From assembly GCF_019097595.1 (NCBI RefSeq), contig NC_080723.1, positions 8,345,011 to 8,409,010 on the forward strand: a stretch of 64,000 nucleotides of DNA, read 5' to 3'. Of the stretch, positions 32,763-44,200 are shown piece by piece; position 1 is the first letter of the stretch, and each line of letters opens with the position of its first letter. The position numbers and the translations under genes were made by a program. The notes beneath the pieces are model-generated. The model saw only the letters and a program-made list of their open reading frames with translations. It had not been told where the DNA came from and did no database searches. This DNA is from Hemibagrus wyckioides (taxonomy: Eukaryota; Chordata; Actinopteri; Siluriformes; Bagridae).

Positions 32763-34124
32763 AGTTGTTTTTTGGTGTGGCAACATTTTGGTTTTAAATG
32801 CATCAGTAGTCCCATGTACACTTTATTGAGAGAATTAGCTAGTAGTACTTGCGCAGTACTTTATATCCTGTTACATCCTGTTATATCCTGATCAATAATA
32901 TCAATGCACTCAAACAGCCATTCTGTATTCTGTACAAATGGGTTGATGAAGTGGAGTAGACTATTTCTGTCCTTTTATTAGAAGAATGAGCATATCATGT
33001 GGTGCAACTGGCTGAAAACCTGTTTGACATTGCTATAAATATGGTTGTCAATGTGGTATGACTTTAAGAAACCAGAGAAAATTTAAATCTGTATTTTGCA
33101 TTATACATTTTGTAATGGACCTATCATTTGTTGCAACAATCAGCTGGATTTATGCTTTTATACTTAATTCATTGTTCTTTATTAGGGGTTAATTTGTAAC
33201 AGACTTATGTTTGGCATTTTCAGTATTTTCCTGTCATTTCACCTGAAATTTTAAGATGGATTTTTTGTTTAGATTTCATAAAAATGTATTCGTTAATATA
33301 AAAATATATGAATAAAATACAATTAAAAATAAATGTAAAAAAATCGCACAAAAAAAAGACTTGAAACCAGCCCAAAAAGTTTTGGCATAAAAAGTGTTTT
33401 TGTTTCATGGGAAACAGGTAAAAGGGTGTGGCACATGATTTTCAGGATACTGATTTGCAAGATCTCACACACTTCAGGATGCTTGGCCTCATTTTGAAAT
33501 GAAAAAAAAAAAAAGCTCTCTAACACAGGAACAGGTCATACAGTTCACTGATGTGAAGCTAGACTAATTGAATGCTAGCCAACCAGTCAGGCTATGTACC
33601 AGACGGTGTGGTAGACATGACTGCATTTGCTAATCGAATTCGAGTAGGCTGCTATGTGTAAATGGATGCTAGGATTTACTGCAACTGCAGTAGTTGCAGC
33701 AGCTGCAGCATTAACTGACTTTCAGAAGTAGGATATGAGGATGTGGCTAAACCCCAAATACCACAGACACAGATATCCTCACCTTAGCCAGAGCAAAAGC
33801 TGGCTGGAGACATGAATCTTCACACAAAAGTGGTCTGTCTGGGAAAGGTGTTTCATCAGAGTTAGGTGTCTTCCATGCCACCACCAATACTCATGCTATG
33901 GTATTATATGGACCAGACAGCAGCTATTCAATTATCAGATCTACTATTAATCTCTCACACAGGATAAACACAGGAAACTGTCCCACTGGGTGTTGGACAC
34001 AATGAGGTAGACATTCATATATAAGAGTGGACAACATGGCAAGATTCTAGAGCCTTGAGTTGATTTACTTAGCCAACTGACATTTGCTAATCTGTCAGGT
34101 TAATTAGAGTAATCCATTCATCCA
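32763..34124. other. Intergenic, AT-rich
   Basis: No gene or recognisable mobile element; A-runs at 33350 and 33500. Confidence 0.6.
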
Positions 34125-34262
34125 CCCATTTTCTGTAACACTTTTCTGCACAGGGTTGTGAGGAGCCTGGAGTCTATCCCAGAGGACACCATGGACAGGG
34201 TGCCAACCCATCACAGGGCACAATCAATCACACACCTATTCATATTTGGGTAAGGTGGGTGT
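34125..34262 (-). repeat. SINE-like interspersed repeat, truncated copy
   Basis: Reads ccattcatccacccattttc, then gaggagcctggagtctatcc and agggtgccaacccatcacag: the reverse of the 32471 family. Confidence 0.7.
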
Positions 34263-34503
34263 AGGAGGCAGCAGAATATTATGCAAACAAAACAATCTCA
34301 AGTATCTCCACTGATGGACAGTAGACACTACATGACATTGGACTTATTTCAAGCTCAGTCCACTCACATTTTAGTACTATTTTTCTAGCCTTTTTCTATA
34401 AAAATTCTTCTCTGTGTAAATAAACACAAATCTTCAAAAGTAAAAACTAGTGAAATATTTATCAAAATGTTGCTTCTCAGATTCTCTCATCACTGTATGA
34501 TCA

Positions 34504-34695
34504 AATGGTCCAGTGATGCAGTGGTAGTATTGCTGCTTCAACAGGGTCCCTGGGTTAATCCTGACCTCAGGCTACTATCTATTCTGAATATTTTCGACTG
34601 GCATTCTCTCCAGAGTGCATTGTCCTAACTTGCACCGACTGTTTCTGCATCCCTGACCGGGACAAATCAGGTACTGCAGAGGAGTGAATGAAAGA
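34504..34695 (+). repeat. Second SINE-like family
   Basis: gatgcagtggtagtattgct followed by agggtccctgggttaatcct and tccctgaccgggacaaatca fits a common fish repeat that begins with a tRNA-like box and ends in a GAATGAA tail. A related tail piece lies at 58780-59000. Confidence 0.6.
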
Positions 34696-34700
34696 TGTAC

Positions 34701-35768
34701 AGCAATCAGCCATAATATTATATATATCACCACTGACAGGTATAGTGAGTAACATTGATTATCTCGTTATAATGGCTCCTGTCAATGAGTAGGATATAGA
34801 TATCATTTCTGTTCTTGAAGTTGGACAAATATGCAAGCATAAGGATCTGAGTGTCTGTGTTGTCTGGATGACTGAGTGAGAGCATAACCAAAACAGCAGA
34901 ACTTGTGAGGTATTCCCAGTATGCAGTGGTTAGTGTCTAGCAAAAGTGGTCCAATGAAGGACAACCAGTTAACGAGTCACTGCCACCCAAGGCTCACTGA
35001 TGTGCATGAGGAGTCCATCTGGTCAGATCCCACATAAGAGCTTTATCCCAGAAAATGCTGAATAAATGTTGGCTGTAATAAACAGGTGTCAGAAAACACA
35101 TCACATCACATCACAGCTTGCTGTGTATAGGGCTGATCACGGGTCAGCATGGGCACCTGTGTAGCTGCAGAGTGATCTGCAGACCCGTGATCACCACCGA
35201 AATCACCTACAATGGGCGTGTGAGCATCAGAACTAGACCATGAAGCGTGGGATCATTTTACATCATGTGTGCATTGCCTACCTGGGGAACATACTATGGG
35301 AAGAATTCAAGTAGGTGGTGGCAGTGTGATGCTTTGAGCAATGTTCAGCTAGGATACTGAAATTGGGTCCTGAAATTCATGTGGATGCTACTTTGACACC
35401 TAAACATTGTTGCAGACCAACTATACCCCTTCAAAGCAATGGTGTTCCCTAATGACAGTATCCTTTTCCAGCAGAATAATGATCCCTGCCACACTGCAGT
35501 CATTGTTCAGGAATGGTTTGAGGAAGATAACAAAGAATTCAGGTTGTTGACTTGGCCTCCAAAGTCCCCAGATCTCAGTCCAATCGAGCATCTGTGGGAT
35601 GTGCTGGACAAACAAGTCAAATCCATGGAGGCCTCATCTCACAGCTTACAGGACTTAAAGGATCTGCTGCTAAAGTCTTGGTGCCAGATAACACATCACA
35701 CTTTTAGAGGTCGTGTGGAGTCCATGCCTTTATTAGACAGATTTTTTTTTATTGTTATGGCTGATCAT
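34701..35768 (+). mobile_element. Decayed Tc1-like transposon, copy 2 (cagccataatattat ends)
   Basis: The left end is atcagccataatattatata and the right end is the complement, attgttatggctgatcatt. The 5' region keeps a broken transposase N-terminal part. The 3' part has an intact 114-codon frame at 35439-35783. Short derivatives of the same family sit at 48472-48700 and 51587-51827 in the APAF1 intron. Confidence 0.85.
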
Positions 35769-35783
35769 TACGTAAATCTATAG
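35439..35783 (+). pseudogene. Tc1-like transposase C-terminal fragment
   Basis: This open frame reads FQQNNDPCHTA and then SPDLSPIEHLWDVLD. Active Tc1 transposases have Asp in the motif F-Q-Q-D-N-A; here Asp has become Asn, while the downstream Glu of IEHLWD is kept. The N-terminal half and first catalytic Asp are upstream in broken frames. The fragment lacks the DNA-binding domain and cannot be a working transposase. Confidence 0.8.
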
Positions 35784-37130
35784 ATACAGTATATCACTCA
35801 CAACTCTTTGATTAGGAATTTTTCATTCTTGCTTCATGGGTTGTCAAGTTTTTAATTTGTCAATGGGATGTATTTTGGTCTGTTAACAACCTGAAATTCT
35901 TCTTTATATAGTACTTCAACACTGGTTTAACCACCAAGTGATATTAAATGACAGTAGGAATTAAAACGTGATTTGGTCTGGAATTATTACATTATACGAA
36001 TGACATTATAAGCATTATACATATAACAGCATGGTGCTTGTTTATTGAGTGCTGACCACAGTAATGCAATAAATAATCAGGGCAGAAAATGTAGACATGA
36101 AGGAATAAATTAGTGTTTAATGGTGCTGGGAGAAATTTTGTGTAGTGTTTGATGTAGAACATAAAATCTGATGCATTCTGTAACATCTGATTAACAGCTA
36201 GATGCATTCGGGTTCAGTACAAAGTCACAACTAGAGTTTACAGAATTTCCTAATCAAAATACCTTCTTCAGTTTATCAGGACACAAAAGGAAGTAGCAGC
36301 AAATAACCTGAACTTTAGCAAACATAATCTCACAATAAGACCAAAGTAAGAGTCCAGGGCGGTTGACAGTTTATTTCACAGCTGTATGAGCGTTGAAGGC
36401 TGTGGGGACGTAGAGAGTTAAGTACAGCGATCTCATGTCTGCCAAGTTTAATCAGGAAATGCCAACAATGCCTAGGAGTCCAAAACTGACAGAGCATGAC
36501 CAGTGCAAGTGTCAACAATACTAACCTGTATAGATCTCATTTTGCTCTCACTGACACACAAAGAAATGGGAGAATACCAAAGATATCTAACAGCTTGACA
36601 TTCTAACATGACTTACAGCCTAAATACTTTTGCTGTTCTTAACTGGGTGGAAAGTGGAAGCTCATTCCAGCACTGAGATGTTCAGACCTTATAGATGGAA
36701 GTGTCAGAAAGCCTGAGGTTAAAAACCTGAGTGAAGGTGTGGAGTGCTGAACCAGAATGTTTAGATACTCTTATGCACATCCCAACATTTAACATGTGAT
36801 GTTTGCCGTGGTGAGTACTTTCAGAAAATACATTACTTTCAGAATCTGCAACATTTACACTCAGGTCGACTGAGAAAATGGCTCACAGCAGAGGATCAGT
36901 GAGGCAGTTTGCAAATTTTGTCATTTAACCTCTTGAAGACTCATTTATTTATGTTTCAAATATAAAGCAATTTGTGGATGTGATGCACACATTTTCTACA
37001 AATTTTAAAATTTTATTGCAGAAAGCATTGTGTGTAGAACATGAACAAGATAAGAATGACAGATTTGATCATATTTCTTGTTCTGTTGGTATGGGTGTGA
37101 TGTGTCTGAAGCAGTACTCATTTGTGTATT
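35784..37130. other. Intergenic, AT-rich
   Basis: Nothing recognisable on either strand. Confidence 0.6.
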
Positions 37131-37137
37131 TGAAGTA

Positions 37138-38584
37138 CAGTGCATTCAGAAAGTACTCAGACCCTTGGTTTGTCCACATTAAATGAATTTCTATCAGTCT
37201 ACACTCCATATCACATGAGGATTTGTGATAACTTTGTTTAAAATAAAAAAAAAAAATATTACATTGAAGTCGTTTGGGTATAATGACCCAAGCTTTGCAC
37301 ATCTGGATTTGGGGATTTTCTGCCATTCTTCTCAGCAGATCCTCTCAATCTTTGTCAGGTTGGTTGGGAACCACTGATGAACAGAAATTTTCAGGTCAAT
37401 CCAGAGATATTCAAATAAGTCCGGGCTCTGGCTGGTACACTCATGGACATTCACAGAGTTGTCCTAGAGTCACTCATGAACTCTCTTGACTGTGTGCTTT
37501 AGGTCATCATCCTACTGGAAGGTGAACCTTCAGCCCAGTCTGTGGTCCTGAGAGCACTGGAACAGATTATCATTAAGGATATCTCTGTATTTTGCTGCAG
37601 ATTTCTTGCACCCTGACCAATGCCCCAGTCCCTGTAACTGAAAAACACCCCCACAACATGATGCTACCACCACCAGGCTTCACTGTTGGGATGGTGTTGC
37701 AAAGTTGATGTAGAGTGCCTGGTTTCCCCCAGACTGAAATTGAGGCCAACCAGTTCAATCAAATCAGTTCAGTTTTTCAAAAGCTGGCTTTCATGTGTCT
37801 TGCACTGAGGAGAGATTTCCTCTGGCCACTTTGCCATAAAGCCCAGATTGGTGGAGTGTTGAATCAACTTCTGTGAGCTCTTCTCCACTCATGATCTCTG
37901 CAGCTTAACCAGAATGACCATCAGGTTTACATATACGGCATTTGCCAGATGTCCTTATCCAAAGCGACTTGCATTTTTATCATTTATTCAACTAAGCAAT
38001 TGAGGGTTAAGGGCCTTGCTCAGGGGCCCTGGAGTGGCTGGCAGTCCTAGGATTTGAACTCACAATCTTCCGATCTTTGTCTTATCTTGGTCACTTCACT
38101 TACCAATGCCCTTCTTCTTCGACTGCACAGTTTTGGCTGGCAGCCAGCTTCAGAAAGAGTCCTTGTTGTCCATTAAGGAGGCCACTCTCCAGATTTGTGC
38201 ATGGAAATGATCCTGTCTCTGAGCTCAGCAGGTGGTTTCCTTGACATCATGACTTTGCTCTGAAATGCATTTTAAGCTGTTAGGCCTTATATAAATATAT
38301 GTGTGCCGTTCCAAATCACGTCCAATCAGTTAAATTTTCTGCAGTGCCCCCCAATCTCAAAGATGATCCAGAGAAATGGGAGGCATCGGAGCTTAATTTA
38401 AAAGACTGTCAAAGGTCTGAATTCTTATGTCACTGTGATATTTCATTTTTTTCTTTTTAATAAATTTATCACAAATTTCTTTTAATAAAATTATTACAAA
38501 CTCAAATTATTTTAGCACAACGCTACAATATAACAAAATGGGGGGAAATGCAGGGGTCTGAATAATTTCTGAATGCACTTTATA
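37138..38584 (-). mobile_element. Decayed Tc1-like transposon, copy 3 (CAGTGCATTCAGAAAGTA ends)
   Basis: The ends are inverted: cagtgcattcagaaagtact plus cagaccc on the left, gggtctgaataatttctgaa plus tgcac on the right. Read on the - strand, pieces of transposase appear in order: a 5' untranslated part near 38400-38290, then a frame near 37758-37573 containing GGGSIMLWGCFS (residues around the second strand of the catalytic core), then the C-terminal part near 37400-37265. A foreign repeat unit interrupts it at 37923-38085. Inactive. Confidence 0.85.
37923..38085 (+). repeat. Short teleost repeat nested inside Tc1 copy 3
   Basis: tacggcatttgccagatgtc, then ttatccaaagcgacttgca and gagggttaagggccttgctc are hallmarks of a widespread fish short element. 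It interrupts the transposon remnant, so it arrived later. Confidence 0.75.
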
Positions 38585-39059
38585 AATGATGCAATTTTCT
38601 CTATAAAACATAACTAATCATAACAAAAACATAACTAATCAAATAGACTGAAATTCAGATGAATGAACATATTAAAAAGTTGTTTTATTCCATTTTTTTC
38701 TTTATTTTTAACAGTTTGCTCTTTGCAATCTGTGGTTCTTAGCACAACACAATACAAGTGTAGAAACATGGCTGATAGAAATAAAAGATTGAATTCCTCC
38801 ATTTATAGGCAAAAATTGCTTAATCCTTTAATTTGCACACTGCTAAGGATGTTTGATTTCAAAAAGCCTTAATGTTAAAAAGATATGCAACAGTTTTATA
38901 AAAAAGTATGCTGTAAAGAACACTGTGTCCAGCATGCAAAAGACAAAAGCACAGTTTTACCTAAGTTTACTCAAAATTTCAATTCATTAAGACATTTCTA
39001 GAAGTCTCCAGATGGAAATCTACAACCACTTTTCACAGTTATTACTCAGTGTGTATTCC
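38585..39059. other. Intergenic, AT-rich, just past APAF1
   Basis: No recognisable element. It contains further AATAAA-type signals for the - strand (for example complementary to 38701-38706) and may include the distal part of the APAF1 3' UTR. Confidence 0.5.
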
Positions 39060-39754
39060 TGTTGTGACCAAACCATTTATTTGTGTGTGTAATGGTATTT
39101 TTTGGTATAACAGGCCTTTAAAACACACTGACTGCACTTTACTCATCTCTCCTATTGATCTTAATAGTGCTTTTGTTCTTTGCCGTTTTAAATGGCCATA
39201 TACAGTTTCCTCACAGGCATAAAACATCAGTGTTATTTTTAGCACCAGTATCTGATTAGCTGCTTTCCTTTAGCTGTGATTGTAGACACTTTAGAGAGGC
39301 TGGAATATTGACAGTGCAAAGCTACCTGCTCAGCTGCTTTCATTAAACCCAATGTAACTGCTTCCACTCCATTCTGCAGCTCTCTACTAAAATGTGGGTC
39401 ATTAATTTTATCTTATTAAAATATTATCCTCATATCATTCCCAGCAAATCAAACATAAGGGGCGGTGCTTTTCATAGTGGTAGGTTTGGTTTTTTTTGAG
39501 CTTTTAAGGCTTAAACGCTCAGGCACAGTGGTGTCATTGAGAATGGGTTTTAAATTAGAGCAGAACGACGAATTAGATTGTCCTAGAAAAGCTGATTTTG
39601 CTTTCACAAGGCAACAGAACATGCATACGGCAGGTCATTTTCACAAGTTACAGCTGCGTTCATAAAACCTTCTACACCTTTTAAGAAGCTGCAGACAGGT
39701 CCAGAAATAAACCACAGGAAATGATTTATGAGTCTGGATTCTAGACGGTCCATC
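39060..39754 (-). other. APAF1: Probable APAF1 3' UTR
   Basis: Repeat-free sequence following the APAF1 stop on the - strand. A candidate AATAAA (complement of TTTATT, 39076-39081) lies about 675 bases after the stop. The limit is uncertain; longer forms are possible. Confidence 0.45.
39076..39081 (-). terminator. APAF1: Candidate polyadenylation signal, APAF1
   Basis: AATAAA on the - strand. Several alternatives exist further downstream, so this choice is tentative. Confidence 0.35.
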
Positions 39755-39913
39755 CTAAAGCTGTCCTCCTTCCACCTGCTTCAGGATGTACAGGATGCCG
39801 ATGTTGTCGATGGTGACGAACGTTTTGAAGTCGGATGAAACGCAGATGTGCTTCAGGTTGTTTCCTGTGGTGTAGAAGGTCTGCAGGGCTTCTCCTCTGT
39901 CCACGCTCCACCA
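39755..39913 (-). CDS. APAF1: APAF1 terminal coding exon and stop
   Basis: 52 codons plus TAG, phase 0, acceptor tctcttgggcag. It encodes WWSVDRGEALQTFYTTGNNL, KHICVSSDFKTFVTIDNIG and ILYILKQVEGGQL. It closes the propeller; the tail is a few residues longer than human ILYILQTLE. It lies 12.6 kb from the previous exon. Confidence 0.96.
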   Translation of the reverse strand, partial: WWSVDRGEALQTFYTTGNNLKHICVSSDFKTFVTIDNIGILYILKQVEGGQL

Positions 39914-41259
39914 CTGCCCAAGAGAAAAAGCAACAACAAACCATTAATCACAAGAACAAACAAGGACTGTGGAGGACAGAATTGCACACAGTGAGACACA
40001 TATCACTCTTAACAGACACTGCTGTCTAAAGTGATGTGGAATACAATTCAAACATGGTGCTGTTAAAAGCGTCGAGGAGACACACGTGCAAATTAGCTGT
40101 ATTGATGCATTTACATCACAGTCCCAAACACAAGCCTGATTACAGGGAACAATGACTGATACTCCCCACAAAAACTGCTCTAAATATTTTTACACTACTT
40201 TAAACCTTTCATTTACTTGTTGTTGTCCATCAGCTGCTCCCTGTTCAGGGTCACCACAATGGAACATCTGATCCACGTATTTTGATTCTGCACAGGTTTT
40301 ACACTGGATGCCCTTCCTGACACAACCCTCCAATTTTATCCAAGCTCAGAACTAGCACTGAGAGTTAACCCCTCAATGGCTGGGTTAAACCGTTCATTTA
40401 CTTGAATGAGCGTAATATATTGGTTTTAACAAACGTTAAGTGGAAAATATAACACGACAAAGCATACTACTAAGAAAATAATCATATTTTTAACAGTGGG
40501 ATAATTAATGAATACAGAGACACCAGAAACTTCTGTCCTGAAAACTCACCTCAAGAGGTGCCTTATTATCCCACAGCTGACACTAATATCAGAGCTGTGC
40601 TGTTCCAGTAAATTAATCTACACATAATGACCAATCAGATTTGAGAACTCAACAGTGATACAGTATAATTAAATTTAAGACACTTAGTATTAGTGTTTAC
40701 AAATTTGCAGGTAAAATGTGAAAAACAGAACATATAGTTCAGAATTTCATCTAATAAGGTCACAACTGCAGGCACATGAGTCGGTGAGAACTATTCCACC
40801 TTTTCATCAAGGGTTTAAGAGATCGTACGAAGAAAACAGTCTACCAAAAATTTTTAATTAATTTAACCTGTAAAGACATAGAAGCCTTGAGAATTTGGTT
40901 CACTGGTTCATGCTCTGCACTGTAGAGAGCTCTTAGACCCTATGTGCTTGTTGAATATCTCATTCCATTCTCGCTTTTCGTTCTTTTTTGGCCTGCCACC
41001 CCCTCCCTTTTTTTTAGGGACCATTGAGACTATTTCTTTTACTTCATTCAGATTTGTAGAGGTGTTGTACTTCATACTTACAGATTAATGTGTGTGAGTG
41101 CTGGTGTACTACTGTGGTGGTGGGGGCGTGGTCAACTACCAGTTTGTGAATAGAGAGCGGAGATGGGAAAAGGGAGTGGTATGCATGTATGCCTGAGCAG
41201 GATTACTTCAACATGTGTTCTGTGTTTCAGTGAGAGGCAAAGAAAACAGCTGAGCTACA

Positions 41260-41295
<36 letters not shown>

Positions 41296-44200
41296 TGTAA
41301 TAAAACTGCTGAACAGTGATCAAAGTAGAAACGGTCAATTTGAGTTGTCCCAAATCTGCCTCACATCTCATTTCCCTCCAAACCCAGGAGAAGTGTCACA
41401 ACAGATGTAACAAACAGAACAGAAGACAATAAACAGACAAGATAGTAGACGCGACATGAACATGATGCTTATTAGGACAGTGGGTGGGGTGTGTGTGTGT
41501 GTGTAAGGAGTAGTAGACTGAATGATGACTGTATAACACCATTTTTAGTTCTGTGAATGTTGTGTGTGTGTGTGTGTATTGTGAGTATAATGTGAGATGT
41601 ATGGTACGTTTTAATTAAGTGTCTATAGGGACATGTATGTACTGAATGTACAGTACGTGATGAGTGGTGACCAATTTGTAGTTTTATTTTTTCTTTTTAG
41701 TTTTCTTTTTAATTTTTTTTTTTGAGGCAGACAGTTTCTCCATTGTTACGCAGTCGATTATTACATTTTCCAACACGTGATATTAATGTTATTCTTTGAT
41801 TTCCAGTTTGTTAGTATGTTTATTTCTATTTTTTGGCTTTGTGGTTATTTAGTATCTAGCGACATCTCATTTACCTGACTGGGTTTTATCCTTTTGAGAA
41901 TCTACTGCAGTTAGTGCGGTTAGTGAGGGAATTTGGGGCATCTAAGATATGCGGTCATTATAGTGTGGTTAATTGGATTCTAAGAGGTTTGTTCATCCCA
42001 ATAAAATTTAGCAATCCTGCAAGTGAGTGATTGAACCAAGAAGTGGGAGTTAAACTGGAACCAGTAAAAATTAGGCATTTATTTTGGGCAGTATTGCCAT
42101 TTTTACAATGCTATTCTGCCAGTGAGATAGAGGCAGAGAGTTATTATATTTAGTAATCATTATTATGTAGTTGATTATTAGGATTTTCCAACACATGATA
42201 TTAATGTTATTCTTTGATTTCCAGTTTGTTAGTATGTTTTTTTTTTTTGCTGATGGTTAGTGTTGTAGTGTTTTGTTTTCTTTGGGATGCTGATCCCAGG
42301 TGAATCTCAGAGTAAACAGAGTGAAGGGGAGAGTGGGATGGTGTGATTTGGAAAAGGAGATAATTCCTCAGTGATTTGTTACCAGAAGTGTACAGTCCCA
42401 TATGGGCTGAATGTAATAATCTGATGTATTTTGTGCACACTGTGTGATTTCAGATTCCCCATAGCCCATTTTATGGAGTTCTATGGATTATTTTCTATTA
42501 TATCAAATACAGACTGGTGTTATTACCTGCATAGGACATATTTTGTAAAGATTTGTGGCCAATAATCTGGTAATCATATGCTAATTATTGAGCTGGATTT
42601 GGGATATTATTTTATATATTTTGGATAGGACTTTGGTTAGAGGGGAGATATTTTTATTTCTATTATTTGGCTTTGTGGTTATTCAGTATCTAGCGACATC
42701 TCATTTACCTGACTGGGTTTTATTCTTTTGAATACTTTCTTATAATACTTTTTATTTCTTTACTGCAGTTGGTTAGTGAGGAAATTTGGGGCATCTAAGA
42801 TATGCGGTCATTATAGTGTGGTTAATTGGATTCTAAGACGTTTGATCATCCCAATAAAATTTAGCAATCCTGCAATTAAGTGATTGAACCAAGAAGTGGG
42901 AGTTGAACTGGAACCAGTAAGATAGAGGGAAAGGTTTTCCACTAGATGTTGGAGCGAGGCTGTGAGGATTAGTGATCTTTCAGTTACAAGAGCATTAGTG
43001 AGATCAGACACTAATGTTGTAAGAGTGAGGAGGTCTGGGGTTCAGTTGGTGTTCCAGTTCATCCCAAAGGTGTTCAGTGGGGATGAGTCAGGGCTCAGTG
43101 CAGGACACTCCAGTTCTTCCACTCCAACCTTAACCTCCACACCATGTCTTCATGAAGCTGTGTGCTTTGTGCACAGAAGCATTGTCATGAAAGTTGTAAT
43201 GCTACAGCATGTAAACAAAGCCATCTTATACAATTGTGTGTCAACAAACCAGAGAAGCACAGTTTGTGGGAGGACCCTTAGTGTTGGTCAGGGGTCACAT
43301 TTTGCTCATATAGTGTATACAAAAAGCTGCTATCTTTATTTCATAGCATACACAATAAACCTGAAGTGTACTCTGCTGTACAATTCCTAATATCACTCTC
43401 TAGAATACAAAACAAACAGCCCAGTATGATTAAGGCAGAAGTGCAAAGGCTATAGAATGAAGACAATTTTAATTATTCACCATGCAAGACATATCACACT
43501 TCATTATCATCCACTCCTCATTGCATCTCTCTAAGTATGTCTGCAATGGAGGAAAGACTGTACCTCCTTTTTATAGAGCTGAGACACTAGCACAAGTGTG
43601 TGTCCCAAAATGTATTCAGACATCATTAAGAGCTTTGCCCCATCTCTCCCCCACTACCCCCCTCCACCCACACCACCAGTGACGTACTCCTTAAAGAAAA
43701 ATCAGACTGACCTTGCTCAAGTGTGTGGGGCTATCAATCACGCCATCCAATCAGTGTAATGCAGCACGCTGTCTTAACAGTGACGGTGAAGGTGAGAAAA
43801 ATCCATTAGGATTCAGAATGTCCTGAGGATGCGCAAAACTGGAATCTGTATGCATGTGCTTCGTTGTTTGTTTTTATAGCGGCTTAAAAAATGGACATTT
43901 TGTACGAGGCAGAGCGAGAGACTGCCTCTATTACACCTGAGCTTCTGGCAGCTTCTCGTTGTGCAACAGAGCGAGCGAGTGTGAAAAACAAGAGAAAATA
44001 GACTGTGTCCACAAAGTGAAACTGAAGGACATTGTGTTACTGAGCTTATGAAAGAAAAAAAAAAAAACAACAAATCTGGTGAAGGAGGGAAGAATAGAGA
44101 GGGATCTCATATCAGATAAGAAATCAGGATCCTCAGAGCATGTATATACCACAGATGGACTGGAAATGTGCGTGGATGAGTCAGTGAATGTATTCTTGTG

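Noticed and set aside
34504..34570. tRNA-like box in a SINE-like unit
   Set aside because: No complete cloverleaf can be drawn; it is the head of a dispersed repeat, not a tRNA gene.
42962..43390. 142-residue + strand frame
   Set aside because: Antisense of a Tc1-derived repeat; parallel frames occur in the other copies of the same repeat (58304-58552, 60593-60901).
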